From Corynebacterium haematomassiliense (GTDB taxonomy: Bacteria; Actinomycetota; Actinomycetes; Mycobacteriales; Mycobacteriaceae), in the NCBI RefSeq assembly GCF_013978595.1, contig NZ_JACDTZ010000001.1, positions 868,001-932,000 on the forward strand: DNA of 64,000 nt. Reading direction: 5' to 3'. The position numbers were made by a program, and so were the translations under genes. Below the pieces are notes generated by a model. The model saw nothing but the letters and a program-made list of their open reading frames with translations. It did no database searches and had not been told where the DNA came from. Positions 36,306 to 45,837 of the stretch are shown piece by piece (the stretch's first letter is position 1; each line of letters begins with the position of its first letter).

Positions 36306-36804
36306 GTTCGCCTCCCTTCATCTCCGCCGCGAGCGTGCCCAGGATGAACACGACAACGCCGACGGTGATCGACGCATCGGCCAAGTTGAACACCGCGAAG
36401 TTTCCTACGGAGATGTAGTCCACCACGTGGCCGAACCAGAATCCGGGGTCCCGAAACAAGCGGTCCGTGAGGTTGCCCAACGCGCCGCCCGCAACAAGTG
36501 CGAGCCCCAGCGCCTCCCACTTCGAGGTCATGCGCGGCCCGAACCACAGCGCACCCAGCACGAACGCCAGCTGGATCGCGGTGAACAACCAGGTGAGGTT
36601 CTCCCCCATGGAAAACGCCGCGCCGGAGTTGAACAGCAGGTAGAAGCGGAACCAGTCCCCGATCACCGGCTGCGGCACACCGGGCTCCAGCCAGTTCAGC
36701 ATCAGCTGCTTGACCAGCTGGTCCACCGCGGCAACCGCGAGCGTGACCGCAGCCACCAAGACGAGGTAGCGCGGGGTGCGTTGTGCTGTCGTGTCCTGCT
36801 TCAT
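36295..36804 (-). CDS. lspA: Lipoprotein signal peptidase II
   Basis: A 169-residue aspartyl membrane protease that cleaves signal peptides of diacylglyceryl-modified prolipoproteins before the lipobox Cys. There are four transmembrane helices. The catalytic aspartates lie in GNLTDRLF and FNLADASI, and NSGAAFS is the conserved box III-like motif. It works after Lgt (gene at 5306-6265). It is first in the run that continues with rluD (11-base overlap). A small intergenic region of 72 bases separates it from the divergent lipoprotein gene. Confidence 0.95.
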   Translation of the reverse strand: MKQDTTAQRTPRYLVLVAAVTLAVAAVDQLVKQLMLNWLEPGVPQPVIGDWFRFYLLFNSGAAFSMGENLTWLFTAIQLAFVLGALWFGPRMTSKWEALGLALVAGGALGNLTDRLFRDPGFWFGHVVDYISVGNFAVFNLADASITVGVVVFILGTLAAEMKGGERGR

Positions 36805-36876
36805 CGCCGAACCACTTTAGCCGGTCGCATGCGGGCTGCCTGTATTCCGCTGCGCGGGCCAGGTAGCTTTTGAAGA

Positions 36877-37815
36877 ATGTTCCGCACCCTCCGCAGTATC
36901 ACCGCCGCCGCCACGCTCACCCTCGCGCTCACCGCCTGTTCCTCAGCAGATGACGATCCGGTGGCCGGGGTGCCGGCATTTCCTATCGACGCTCCTTCGG
37001 TCACCCTGGTCAACCCCGGCGAGAACCCGGATGAGGTGCGCTACTCGCCCGCCGCTGAGTGGGATACCTCAGTTGCGGTCTCCTCCGGCGTGGACCAGCA
37101 CGTGGCAGCTCCCGGCGAAGCCGAGGATGCCAACGCACCCGCCGGTGGCGACGTGAACAAGACCACCCTGCCGCTGACGGTGACCGCCGGCGAAGCCCCG
37201 GCCCCTTCCGACGGCGAAGAGGACGCCGATTCCCGCATCGACTTCGTGGTCGGCTCCGGCAAGCATTCCGATCTCGACATCGGCCAGGATGTCGCCGCTT
37301 CCGAGGGGTTCCGTATGAGCTGGCGCGCCGAGGACACCGGCCGCGTGTCCACCTTGAAACTGCTCGCTCCAACTGATGCGCCGCAGCGCGGCCTGCAGCA
37401 CGTCGAACCCACCCTGCTCGCCCTCATCAACAGCACCGTCGTCTTCCCCGACGAGCCGATCGGCCCCGGCGCGACGTGGACCGTGGAAAACCGCGTCGCA
37501 GGCGACGCCTCCATGACGCGCACCACCACCTACACGCTGGTCTCGCGCGACGGGGACACTCTGACGCTAGACACGAAGGTTGAGGAACGCCCCCAGAACA
37601 ACACCGTCACCGTAGACGGCCCCGGCGAACTCGAGGGCGAAAGCGTGCAGGTGGATTCCTCCCGCACCACCTCCGAGGGCCAGATCGTGGTGGACCTGTC
37701 GCGTCCGCTGCCGGTGTCCGGCCAGACCGCCTGGACCACCCGCCTAATCTACGGCGGAGACGAGAAAGCGCGGGTGGTCCAAGACATCACCCGCGCTGTG
37801 CAGTACGGCGCTTAG
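36877..37815 (+). CDS. Predicted lipoprotein, DUF6263-like
   Basis: A 312-residue predicted lipoprotein. The signal peptide ends at lipobox LTAC (MFRTLRSITAAATLTLALTAC in part) and is followed by SSADDDP and a flexible region. The mature part is a beta-rich domain with VNPGENPDEVRYSPAAEWDT, LALINSTVVFPDEPIGPGATW and TTSEGQIVVDLSRPLPVSG, a layout I associate with the actinobacterial DUF6263 family (tentative). There are no enzyme motifs. Its stop interlocks with that of the convergent lipoprotein gene over four bases. Confidence 0.75.
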   Translation: MFRTLRSITAAATLTLALTACSSADDDPVAGVPAFPIDAPSVTLVNPGENPDEVRYSPAAEWDTSVAVSSGVDQHVAAPGEAEDANAPAGGDVNKTTLPLTVTAGEAPAPSDGEEDADSRIDFVVGSGKHSDLDIGQDVAASEGFRMSWRAEDTGRVSTLKLLAPTDAPQRGLQHVEPTLLALINSTVVFPDEPIGPGATWTVENRVAGDASMTRTTTYTLVSRDGDTLTLDTKVEERPQNNTVTVDGPGELEGESVQVDSSRTTSEGQIVVDLSRPLPVSGQTAWTTRLIYGGDEKARVVQDITRAVQYGA

Positions 37816-38417
37816 AGCGCCGGCGCTTCGGCCGGTGCTTCGGCCGGCGCCTGCTCGGCCGGGGCTTCGGCCGGCGCCTGCTCGGCCGGCGCCTCAGGGG
37901 CGGCGGGGGCGCCGCTGTTGCACATGTCCGGCACCTGCTCCGGCGGCAGCGTGTTGCTGACCAGGAAGCATGCCCAGCTCTTGGAGATCTTCCAGTTTCC
38001 TTCCTCGTTGATGAACTCCACGTCCTCCGCCAGCTGGGATTCGGCGTTCGGGCGGGTGAAGTTCACGGTGGCGAGCACCGAGTTGGCGGTGTAGCCCGGC
38101 AACACCGGGTTGACCACCTGGAAGTTCGCGCCGGATTCCTGCTGCGACTGCGTCATCAGGTCGAACAGCTCCGGCGTGGTCTCGCCGCCCTGCACGGTGT
38201 TCGCTCGCTCGGCGATCGGCAGGTTCGGGTCGGCAGCGCGCTGCAGCACGGCGTTGAGCTCTTCCGCCGTCGGCATTTCCGCCACCGGCGCTGCCTCGGA
38301 GGAGGCCGACTGGGACGCGGCGGTAGTTTCAGTCGTGTCCGAATCCTCGGAGCAGGCAGTCAGGCTCAGCGCAAGCCCCGCGACAGCTGCGGCTGCGACA
38401 AGTTTCGGTGTTTTCAC
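37812..38417 (-). CDS. Predicted lipoprotein, MTB12-like, with Ala/Pro/Glu C-terminal repeats
   Basis: A 201-residue predicted lipoprotein with lipobox LTAC, a Ser/Thr/Glu linker and a folded domain of about 110 residues (MPTAEELNAVLQRAADPNLP, VQGGETTPELFDLM, NPVLPGY) resembling the low-molecular-weight antigen MTB12 group. Two Cys (WACFLVS and PDMCNSG) may form a disulfide. The tail repeats APAEQAPAEAPAEQ. GTG 38417 is used because AAGGAG precedes it and it gives a clean signal peptide. The TAA (37814-37812) overlaps the TAG of the opposite gene. Confidence 0.72.
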   Translation of the reverse strand: MKTPKLVAAAAVAGLALSLTACSEDSDTTETTAASQSASSEAAPVAEMPTAEELNAVLQRAADPNLPIAERANTVQGGETTPELFDLMTQSQQESGANFQVVNPVLPGYTANSVLATVNFTRPNAESQLAEDVEFINEEGNWKISKSWACFLVSNTLPPEQVPDMCNSGAPAAPEAPAEQAPAEAPAEQAPAEAPAEAPAL

Positions 38418-38491
38418 GTGTTCTCCTTGCGTAGCGTAAATCTCTCGCTTCACGTTACTGCACACCCGCAACTTTCTGGCACTCTGTGTGC

Positions 38492-39382
38492 ATGAACGTG
38501 TTAGTCATCTCAACCGGCGGCACGATCGCCTCCACTGCAAACGCCCGCGGCGCGCTCGTGCCCACCCTCACTGGCGAGGAACTCGTCGACCGCTGCGGCA
38601 CCACTCGCCAGGTGCGCGCGATCGACGTGGCCAGCCTGGACTCTTCGTCCATGGGCTTGGCCGAGATCGACATGTTGCGCGAAACCGTGCGCACTTCGCT
38701 TCTCGACGACTCCGCCTCCCTCGTCATCACCCACGGCACCGACTCCATGGCCGAGACCGCCCTCGCGCTTGACCTCGTCCACGCCGACCCCCGCCCTGTA
38801 GTGCTCACCGGCGCGATGCGCTCCGCCGACCACGCGCGCCCCGACGGGCCTGCCAACCTGCGCGGGGCGATCGAGGTGGCCGCCAGCCGGCGCGACACCG
38901 GCGTGCTCGTCCACTCTGCCGGCGAGACCCTCCCGGCGCGCGGGTTGATGAAGACGCAAACCACCGCCGAGCACGCCTTCACTCTCACCAGCGGCTCGCC
39001 CCTGCCCCGCCCCATGGCGGTGCCTCCCGCGCCACTGGCCGGGTTGAACATCCCCATCATCCGCGCGTGGGCCGGCGCCGACGACGCCCTCATCCGCGCG
39101 CTCGGGCCTATCGACGGGCTCGTCTTAGAAGCCCTCGGTTCCGGCAATGTGTCGGCGTGCATGGGCGGAGCCGTCGCAAAGCTGCTGCGTCGCGGGGTCC
39201 CTGTGGTTGTCGCCACGTCGGTGCCCTACGGCGAGGTGTCGTTCGCGTACGGCGGGGCCGGCGGCGGCTCCACCCTCGGCGATCTTGGCGCGCTGCCCGC
39301 CGGCTACCTCAGCGCCAGCCAGGCCCGCATCGCGCTGGCCACCGCGCTGGCCAGCGGCGTGAACCCGAGCTCACTGTTGTGA
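38492..39382 (+). CDS. Asparaginase (type I/II family)
   Basis: A 296-residue L-asparaginase that hydrolyses asparagine to aspartate and ammonia. The first catalytic Thr is in STGGTIAST, the second triad motif is THGTDSMAETA, and GLMKTQTT supplies the Lys region. No signal peptide is seen, so it is cytosolic. The C-terminal domain includes PIDGLVLEALGSGNVSACM and VVVATSVPYGEV. ATG 38492 is preferred to GTG 38486. Its stop overlaps the end of the convergent polymerase gene by 12 bases. Confidence 0.92.
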   Translation: MNVLVISTGGTIASTANARGALVPTLTGEELVDRCGTTRQVRAIDVASLDSSSMGLAEIDMLRETVRTSLLDDSASLVITHGTDSMAETALALDLVHADPRPVVLTGAMRSADHARPDGPANLRGAIEVAASRRDTGVLVHSAGETLPARGLMKTQTTAEHAFTLTSGSPLPRPMAVPPAPLAGLNIPIIRAWAGADDALIRALGPIDGLVLEALGSGNVSACMGGAVAKLLRRGVPVVVATSVPYGEVSFAYGGAGGGSTLGDLGALPAGYLSASQARIALATALASGVNPSSLL

Positions 39383-40753
39383 GAACCAGTCCTCCCACGC
39401 CAGCGAATCCAACGGGTCGGCCTGCTGGAGCTGCGGGTCGTCCGCGCGCAGACTCTTGATCCTGCCCGGGCCCGTCGCCCGCGTTTCAAACCGCACCGTC
39501 ACCCACCCCTTGCCGGCGCCCTGGACCCAGCCGTGGCCGTAGTCCGGGTGGTAGACGTCCTGAGTCGCGCGCCACACGCCTCGCTCCGGTGCTGACTCCT
39601 GAAGCACCTCCGTATCCAACTGGGTTTCGTGGTCGCTCACCCCGGTTTCGTAGTCCACCGACACCGGCGCCGGCTTCACAATCGCCTGGTCCAGCTCCGG
39701 AAAGAGCACATCCTGCAACGTGTCCTCCAGCCCCGAGTACGACACTCCCACCAACCGGATCGGGCCCACCTCGTCCGGATAGCGCACGATCCGGAAGGCA
39801 GTGGCCAGCAGCGTCTCCGCGTCATCGGTGGCGTACGGCAGCGTCGCCGAACGCGACTCGATGCGGAAGTCCGCCATCCGCAGCTTCACCGTCACCGTTC
39901 GCGCCCCGCGGCCGTCCTTGCGCAGCCTGCGGTGCGACTCCGCAGCCGCCCGCTCCAACGCCGCGTCCACCTCCGGCGGGGTGGTCAGATCCTGCGGGTA
40001 CGTGTGCTCCGAGGAGATCTGTTTCGACTCCGCCCTCGGCGCCACCGGCCGCTCGTCCACGCCCCGCGCCAACCACCACAGCTGCTTGCCCACCGCGCCG
40101 CCGATGGCGATGTCCAGCTCTTTCTCGCTGAGGTTGGCGAGGTCACCGATCGTTTCAATTCCGGCAGCGAGCAGCTTCGATTCCGTCACCGGGCCCACAC
40201 CCCACAGCTCGTTGACCGGCATCGGGTGCAAAATCTCTAGCTGCCGATCGTGCGGGATGACAAACACCCCGTCCGGCTTTGCCCGGCCCGAACCGATCTT
40301 TGCGTATTGCTTTCCCGGACCGGCCCCGATCGAGCTGGGCAAGCCCGTCTCCTCCTTGATGGCTGCGCGCAGCTCGTTCGACCACTGTTCCACATCCTCC
40401 GGGCTCGCCCCGACCAAGTCCTCCGGCTCCATGAACGCCTCGTCGATGGACAGCTGCTCCACCACGTCCACGTGCCTGCCGATTACCTCGAACACCCGCC
40501 GCGACGCCGCCACGTAGACCGGCCTGCGCGGCGCCACTAGCACCGCCTTCGACCCCACCAGGCGCGCCGCCCGGTGCGTCGGCATCGCTGAGCGCGCCCC
40601 GTACTTGCGTGCCTCGTAGCTGGCGCCTGCGACCACGCCGCGGCCCGTTACTCCCGCCACCAGCACTGGGCGTCCTTTGAGCGTCGGCCGGGTCAGCTGC
40701 TCGCAGGAGGCGTAGAACGCATCCATGTCGATGTGCAGCACCCAGCGGTTCAT
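39371..40753 (-). CDS. dinB: DNA polymerase IV (Y family), with C-terminal extension
   Basis: A 460-residue translesion polymerase. The catalytic carboxylates are in VLHIDMDAFYASCEQ and QLSIDEAFME. The helix-hairpin-helix GVGPVTESKLLAAGIETIGDL and the little-finger domain (FRIESRSATLPYATDD) follow. About 90 residues beyond the usual end (VWRATQDVYHPDYGHGWVQG ... WFSQQ) form an extra beta-rich module; such an extension seems common in corynebacterial DinB. Start ATG 40753 gives MNRWVLHIDMD, with GTG 40759 as alternative. No clear SOS box is seen immediately upstream. Confidence 0.92.
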   Translation of the reverse strand: MNRWVLHIDMDAFYASCEQLTRPTLKGRPVLVAGVTGRGVVAGASYEARKYGARSAMPTHRAARLVGSKAVLVAPRRPVYVAASRRVFEVIGRHVDVVEQLSIDEAFMEPEDLVGASPEDVEQWSNELRAAIKEETGLPSSIGAGPGKQYAKIGSGRAKPDGVFVIPHDRQLEILHPMPVNELWGVGPVTESKLLAAGIETIGDLANLSEKELDIAIGGAVGKQLWWLARGVDERPVAPRAESKQISSEHTYPQDLTTPPEVDAALERAAAESHRRLRKDGRGARTVTVKLRMADFRIESRSATLPYATDDAETLLATAFRIVRYPDEVGPIRLVGVSYSGLEDTLQDVLFPELDQAIVKPAPVSVDYETGVSDHETQLDTEVLQESAPERGVWRATQDVYHPDYGHGWVQGAGKGWVTVRFETRATGPGRIKSLRADDPQLQQADPLDSLAWEDWFSQQ

Positions 40754-40796
40754 GTCCACCACTGTGCACCACCGGGACCGCCTAGTTCCAATCTCC

Positions 40797-42095
40797 TCAC
40801 CCGGCGAACGAATCTCCGGTGACGTACTCCATCCGCCTCGGCTGCTTTCGATTACGCGAGACGAACCGGGCACCGTTTTTGAACGTGAAGAACAAGTCGC
40901 TCCCCTGGCGCTCGATGGTGATCACTCCGTGGCTCACCTGGGAGTGGCAGCTCGAGCACAGCGGGATCAGGTTGTCCAAGTCGGTCATGCCTCCGTGCTC
41001 CCACTCCTTTATGTGGTGCATCTCTATGAAGCGCCTATGCGAACATCCAGGCATGGCGCACTGATACCCCCAGATCGCGAGCAGTGCCTGCACCTGGCCG
41101 TCTGTAGCGAACCTCCGCGAACGTCCGACGCGGATAGTCAGTCCCGTGTCATCCAGCAAGTGCAAACGCACCATCGCATTAGCGAGGTAGCTGCGCACGT
41201 CCTCAGAACAGGCCGAGCGGTTTTCCGGCATCCAGCACTGACCTTGCTGATTCACCATGAGGTTAACCTGCACGCCAGGGCTACGAAGCGGACTCCTTGG
41301 GTTTGCACGGACCATATCGATCATTGACAACAACGCCCCGTACACATCCTGTTTTTCTGGAGGCCCGTAGCGCGACACCGAACGCGCGATGTCGTCCATG
41401 GTGATCTTCGTGCGCTTGCGTGGAGCGCGGTCCTGCTCCGACGGGACGGCGTCTTCGGCGGCAGCTGCGTCGTCGATAAGCTTCTGCACCTTCTCCGAAT
41501 CCTGCAGATCATCCGGGTCCACATCCTCGAGACCGAAACTGGCCAACTGCGCCACCTTCAGCGCAGTCAGGAGCTTTTGGCCGGCTACCGCCGGAAGCCT
41601 CGCCTCGAAGGCGAGCATGCCGTCGTCGCACTCGCGGGCGCGAGCGAAAGGTTCAGTCGGGTCCTCCTCTTTGGGCCTTGCCCCGGCGAGCAAAAGCTGA
41701 AGATCAGCAAACGACATGCTCAGCGCGAGCTCGACGTACTGCTCCTCGTTGTACTCATCCAGGTACCGGAGAAGGAAGCGAACTGTCGAATACGGCATCA
41801 CCCCCGATTCGAATGCGTCGTACAAACGCCTGAACTTCCTCAGCCCCCGCGCCACGCGCACATACTCGAATGCTGTGGCCTCCGGGAGGTTGAGCTCGGT
41901 ACGCAACCACGTTGCCGTCGACCTCTCCCCGTACTGCTCCGCGAGCCCTTGTTCGTCGAACTGTCCCACCGCATCGAGCATTAGCGCCCGGTGGTGATTG
42001 GCCGACAATTGATTGCATTTGATCTGGTCCTCGAGCACCTCTGCCGACAGACCACCCGTTCGGCCTTCCGTACGTTCGTCCACCGCAATTGTCAT
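40797..42095 (-). CDS. DUF222 / 13E12-repeat HNH endonuclease-like protein
   Basis: A 432-residue protein of the large actinobacterial DUF222 family. The helical N-terminal domain (about residues 20-300) contains ANHHRALMLDAVGQFDEQG and WLRTELNLPEATAFEYVRVA. The C-terminal HNH nuclease has CAMPGCSHRR, EMHHIKEWEHGG, TDLDNLIPLCSSCHSQV, with the zinc-type cysteines and catalytic His. Members occur in multiple copies in actinobacteria and are suspected to be mobile, but their role is unproven. ATG 42095 has GAGGGG upstream. Its upstream region carries a near-consensus promoter and the second dyad array. Confidence 0.9.
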   Translation of the reverse strand: MTIAVDERTEGRTGGLSAEVLEDQIKCNQLSANHHRALMLDAVGQFDEQGLAEQYGERSTATWLRTELNLPEATAFEYVRVARGLRKFRRLYDAFESGVMPYSTVRFLLRYLDEYNEEQYVELALSMSFADLQLLLAGARPKEEDPTEPFARARECDDGMLAFEARLPAVAGQKLLTALKVAQLASFGLEDVDPDDLQDSEKVQKLIDDAAAAEDAVPSEQDRAPRKRTKITMDDIARSVSRYGPPEKQDVYGALLSMIDMVRANPRSPLRSPGVQVNLMVNQQGQCWMPENRSACSEDVRSYLANAMVRLHLLDDTGLTIRVGRSRRFATDGQVQALLAIWGYQCAMPGCSHRRFIEMHHIKEWEHGGMTDLDNLIPLCSSCHSQVSHGVITIERQGSDLFFTFKNGARFVSRNRKQPRRMEYVTGDSFAG

Positions 42096-42127
42096 GGTTA
42101 ATCCCCTCACTCATGAACATTGACACC

Positions 42128-42156
42128 TTTATAGAACGCTCATGTGTTCGAGTCAA
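42128..42156 (-). promoter_or_regulatory. Near-consensus promoter of the DUF222/HNH gene
   Basis: Minus strand: TTGACT (42156-42151), 17-base spacer, TATAAA (42133-42128), 32 bases before the ATG at 42095. The spacer begins with GAACACATGAGCGTTC, a GAAC-N8-GTTC dyad that could hold an operator. This is the clearest sigma-A-type promoter in the window. Confidence 0.7.
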
Positions 42157-42237
42157 GGGTTTTGCAGAAAATGTTCACTGAAGTGGACAATGCATGCGGC
42201 TTAACTAATTTTGAGCGTCGAACATAGAAGCCTTTCA

Positions 42238-42566
42238 CTATGCAGCTGCATAGTGGGTGTCTCCCCGGAGCGCCCGCTTGAGCCGCGCGAAACTATGCCG
42301 CTGCATAGTGGGTGTGTCCCCAAAGTTGGTCAGAAAACTATGCAGCTGCATAAGCGGTTCCACCCATACGCCCCCACACACGCCCCGAAAGACTATGCAG
42401 CTGCATAGTGGATACCCCGCTCCGCACACCCCGGGAGACTATGCCACTGCATAGTGGGTGTCTACCCAAAGTTGGTCAGAAAAACTATGCAGCTGCATAG
42501 TCGCCTCCCCCTCGGACGCCCCACACGACCCCCCACGACCACGCCAGAAACTATGCCGCTGCATAG
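42238..42566. repeat. Palindromic repeat array 2 (7 copies of CTATGC-N4-GCATAG)
   Basis: Fills most of the 555-base stretch without a gene between the HNH gene and ileS. Dyads start at 42238, 42293, 42338, 42393, 42439, 42485 and 42551. Central bases are AGCT (42238, 42338, 42393, 42485), CGCT (42293, 42551) or CACT (42439). Only 42338 has a changed arm (GCATAA). Start-to-start distances are 55, 45, 55, 46, 46 and 66. Two spacers are nearly the same (TGGGTGT.T.CCCAAAGTTGG then TCAGAAAA, at about 42307-42337 and 42453-42484), again showing block duplication. The arms are the same as in array 1, about 41 kb away. Confidence 0.93.
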
Positions 42567-42598
42567 TGTCCACAAACATGCTGACCCTGCTCAGCGCG

Positions 42599-42633
42599 AA
42601 GAAAGGAGCCCCACTCTGCACGAGTGAGGCTCC
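42599..42633 (-). terminator. Rho-independent terminator of ileS
   Basis: Arms GGAGCCCCACTC (42605-42616) and GAGTGAGGCTCC (42622-42633) pair over 12 bp with one mismatch around TGCAC. On the minus strand the stem is followed by TTTCTTC. It lies 18 bases after the ileS stop and separates ileS from the dyad array. Confidence 0.8.
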
Positions 42634-42650
42634 AGCCTAACCTTCCAGCC

Positions 42651-45600
42651 TTAGCTGTCCTTCCGAACAGTGGCGGTCACGCCGTCGACGATGTCGTGGC
42701 CCTCGACGGGCTCGGTGACCACGTCGAAGGACGTCGCCAGGGTCTCGGCGGCGATGTGGTCCGCGTGGGTGCGGGCCCACGCTTCCCTCTCAGCCGGCAC
42801 GGCCAGCACCACGGCGATGCGGTCGGAGACCTCGAAGCCCTCGTGCTTGCGGGCGTCCTGCAGGCCGCGGATCACGTCGGCGGCCCAGCCCTCGGCCTCG
42901 AGTTCCTCGGTGACCTCGGTGTCGAGGACGACCAGGCCGACGGTGCCGTCGTCGGCGTCGACACGCGCGGTGCTGTCCGGGTTCTCGGCCACCAGACGCT
43001 CGGTGTAGAGCTCCGGGGTGAGCACGATGTCGCCGTCGACAACCACGTCGTCGCCGCGTCGCTCGTAGTTGCCGGCCTTGACATTCTTGATGGCGCGCTG
43101 CACGTCTCGGCCCAGCGACGGGCCAGCCACCTTCGCGTTGACCACGACTTCGAAGGATCCGGCGGAGTCAACGTCGTCAGTCAAAACGACGTCCTTCACG
43201 TTCACCTCGTCGCGGATGGTGGAGCGGAACGGCTCAAGCTTGGCGGAATCCGGCAGCGCGACGGTGAGCTTCGGCAGCGGCAGGCGGTTGCGCAGCTTGT
43301 TCGCCTTTCGCACTGACGACGCCGCAGAGCAGACCGCGCGGGTCGCATCCATCGCGGCGACCAGGTCAGCGTCGGCCGGCAGCTCGGTCGCCTGCGGGTA
43401 ATCCGTCAGGTGCACCGAACGGCCGCCGGTAAGCCCGCGCCAGATCACCTCGGAGACGTACGGAAGCAGCGGCGCCACCGCGCGGGAGACGACCTCGAGC
43501 ACCGTGTAGAGGGTGTTGAACGCCTCCGGGTGCGCCTCCTGGCCCTCCCAAAAACGGTCGCGGGAGCGGCGCACGTACCAGTTGGTCAACGTGTCGGCGT
43601 AACGGCGCACCTCGTCGCAGGCGTCGGCGATGCGCGTGTCGTCCAGCGCCTCCCCCACTGCTGCGACCAGGTCGTGCGTCTTCGCCAGGATGTAGCGATC
43701 GAGCACGTTGTCCGAATCCACGGACCACTGCGCGTCCTCCGAGGAGTACAGCTGCAGGAACGTGTAGGCGTTCCAGATAGGCAGCAGCGCCTGGCGCACG
43801 CCCTCGCGGATGCCCTGCTCGGTGACGATCAGGTTGCCGCCGCGCAGGATCGGAGAGGACATGAGGAACCAGCGCATAGCGTCGGAGCCGTCGCGGTCGA
43901 AGACCTCCATCACGTTCGGGTAGTTGCCCTTCGACTTGGACATCTTCTGCCCGTCCGAGCCCAGCACGATGCCGTGGGCGACAACCTTCTTGAACGCGAC
44001 GCGGTCGAAAAGCGCGGTGGACATGACGTGCTGGAGGTAGAACCAGCCGCGCGTCTGGCCGGAGTACTCCACGATGAAGTCGGCCGGCTGGCGGGTCTCA
44101 AACTCTTCGCGGTTCTCAAACGGGTAGTGGTACTGCGCGAACGGCATGGAGCCGGACTCGAACCAGCAGTCCAGCACGTCCGGCACGCGGCGCATCATGG
44201 ACTTACCGGTCGGGTCGTCCGGGTTCGGTCGCACCAGCTCGTCGATGTGCGGGCGGTGCAGGGACTTCGGACGAGTGCCAAAGTCGCGCTCCAGCTCATC
44301 CAGGGAACCGTAGACGTCCACGCGCGGGTACTCCGGGTTGTCGGAGACCCACGCCGGCACCGGCGAGCCCCAGTAGCGGGTGCGGGAGATGTTCCAGTCG
44401 CGCGCGCCCTCAAGCCACTTTCCAAACTGGCCGTCGCGGATGTGCGACGGGATCCACTCGATCTCCTGGTTCAGCTCCACCATCCGGTCGCGGAACTCGG
44501 TGACCTTCACAAACCAGGCCGGCAGCGCCATGTAGATCAGCGGTTCGCCGGAGCGCCAGGAGTGCGGGTAGGAGTGCACGATGGTCTGGTCGCGCAGCAC
44601 GCGGCCCTTGGCGCGCAGGTCGCGGATGATGTCGCGGTTGGCGTCGAAGACCAGCTTGCCCTCGTACTCCGGCACCAGCGAGGTGAACTTGCCGTCGGCG
44701 TCGACGGGGATGACCAGGTCGATGCCGTATTCCTGGCAGGTGAGCATGTCGTCCTCACCGAAGGCGGGTGCCTGGTGGACCACGCCGGTGCCGTCCTCGG
44801 TGGTCACGTAGTCCGCGTTGAGGATCATGAACGCGTTGTCGTGGTCGCGGAAGTAGTCGAAGACCGGCTCGTATTCCAGGCCCTCCAGCTGCGCGCCGAG
44901 ATAGGTGGCTACGACCTCGTACTCGCCGAGCTCCTTCGCATAGGCGCCGAGCAGATTCGTCGCCAAGAGCAATTGCTTATCGACGAAACCTTCGGCCCCG
45001 TCCGCACCGACCTTAACCAACGAGTACTCCACCTCGGGGTGGACCGCGAGGGCCAAGTTGGACGGCAAGGTCCACGGGGTCGTGGTCCAGGCGATAGCGG
45101 AGGCGTCGTGAAGCTCAGGGTGCTCGGCCCAGGTCTTCTCCGCCGCGTAGCCTGCGCGCCCGCCTGTAAACGGCAGGGTGACGGTAACGGTGGGGTCCTG
45201 GCGGTCGCGGTAGGAGTCGTCCAGGCGGGTCTCCTGGTTGGACAGCGGAGTGTGCTCGGCCCAGGAGTACGGCAGGACGCGGAAGCCCTGGTAGATCAGG
45301 CCCTTGTCGTAGAGCTCCTTGAACGCCCACATGACGGACTCCATGTACTCCGGGTCCATGGTCTTGTAGCCGTTTTCGAAGTCCACCCAGCGAGCCTGGC
45401 GGGTGACGTAGTCCTCCCACTCGCCCGCGTAGTGCATGACGGACTTGGCGCAGTACTCGTTGAACTGCTCCAGGCCCATGTCCTCGATCTGGGCTTTGTC
45501 GGTGATGCCGAGCTGCTTCTCCGCCTCCAGCTCTGCGGGCAGGCCGTGGCAGTCCCAGCCGAAGACGCGCGGGACGTGGAAGCCGGACATGGTGCGGAAA

Positions 45601-45830
45601 CGCGGCACGATGTCCTTGACGTAGCCGGTGAGCAGGTGGCCGTAGTGCGGCATGCCGTTGGCGAATGGAGGGCCGTCGTTGAACACGTACTCCTCGCAGC
45701 CCTCGCGCTGCTCTAGGGAGGCCTTGAACGTGCCGTCCGTGTTCCAGTAGTCGAGGACGACGCGTTCCATCTCCGGGAAACGGTCGCTGCCGCCGGTCAT
45801 GTCAACCTTGGGGTAGACGTTGCCAACCAT
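42651..45830 (-). CDS. ileS: Isoleucyl-tRNA synthetase
   Basis: A 1059-residue class I synthetase that charges tRNA-Ile. The HIGH-type motif is in [10 protein letters not shown] and the KMSKS motif is [12 protein letters not shown]. The CP1 editing domain (about residues 190-410) has [12 protein letters not shown] and the [15 protein letters not shown] segment. The anticodon-binding domain starts near [14 protein letters not shown]. Length and motifs fit the longer eukaryote-like IleS found in many actinobacteria. AAGGAG lies seven bases before ATG 45830 and is part of a T-box switch in the leader. Confidence 0.96.
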   Translation of the reverse strand: MVGNVYPKVDMTGGSDRFPEMERVVLDYWNTDGTFKASLEQREGCEEYVFNDGPPFANGMPHYGHLLTGYVKDIVPRFRTMSGFHVPRVFGWDCHGLPAELEAEKQLGITDKAQIEDMGLEQFNEYCAKSVMHYAGEWEDYVTRQARWVDFENGYKTMDPEYMESVMWAFKELYDKGLIYQGFRVLPYSWAEHTPLSNQETRLDDSYRDRQDPTVTVTLPFTGGRAGYAAEKTWAEHPELHDASAIAWTTTPWTLPSNLALAVHPEVEYSLVKVGADGAEGFVDKQLLLATNLLGAYAKELGEYEVVATYLGAQLEGLEYEPVFDYFRDHDNAFMILNADYVTTEDGTGVVHQAPAFGEDDMLTCQEYGIDLVIPVDADGKFTSLVPEYEGKLVFDANRDIIRDLRAKGRVLRDQTIVHSYPHSWRSGEPLIYMALPAWFVKVTEFRDRMVELNQEIEWIPSHIRDGQFGKWLEGARDWNISRTRYWGSPVPAWVSDNPEYPRVDVYGSLDELERDFGTRPKSLHRPHIDELVRPNPDDPTGKSMMRRVPDVLDCWFESGSMPFAQYHYPFENREEFETRQPADFIVEYSGQTRGWFYLQHVMSTALFDRVAFKKVVAHGIVLGSDGQKMSKSKGNYPNVMEVFDRDGSDAMRWFLMSSPILRGGNLIVTEQGIREGVRQALLPIWNAYTFLQLYSSEDAQWSVDSDNVLDRYILAKTHDLVAAVGEALDDTRIADACDEVRRYADTLTNWYVRRSRDRFWEGQEAHPEAFNTLYTVLEVVSRAVAPLLPYVSEVIWRGLTGGRSVHLTDYPQATELPADADLVAAMDATRAVCSAASSVRKANKLRNRLPLPKLTVALPDSAKLEPFRSTIRDEVNVKDVVLTDDVDSAGSFEVVVNAKVAGPSLGRDVQRAIKNVKAGNYERRGDDVVVDGDIVLTPELYTERLVAENPDSTARVDADDGTVGLVVLDTEVTEELEAEGWAADVIRGLQDARKHEGFEVSDRIAVVLAVPAEREAWARTHADHIAAETLATSFDVVTEPVEGHDIVDGVTATVRKDS

Positions 45831-45837
45831 GACATCA

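Noticed and set aside
42141-42156. LexA/SOS box overlapping the HNH promoter
   Set aside because: Only the TCGAACA half matches; the other half (TGAGCGT) differs at several positions from TGTTCGA.
42211-42640. Short open frames beginning MQLHS or similar in the array region on both strands
   Set aside because: They start inside the palindrome (ATGCAGCTGCAT reads MQLH on both strands), have no ribosome sites and no protein-like character.
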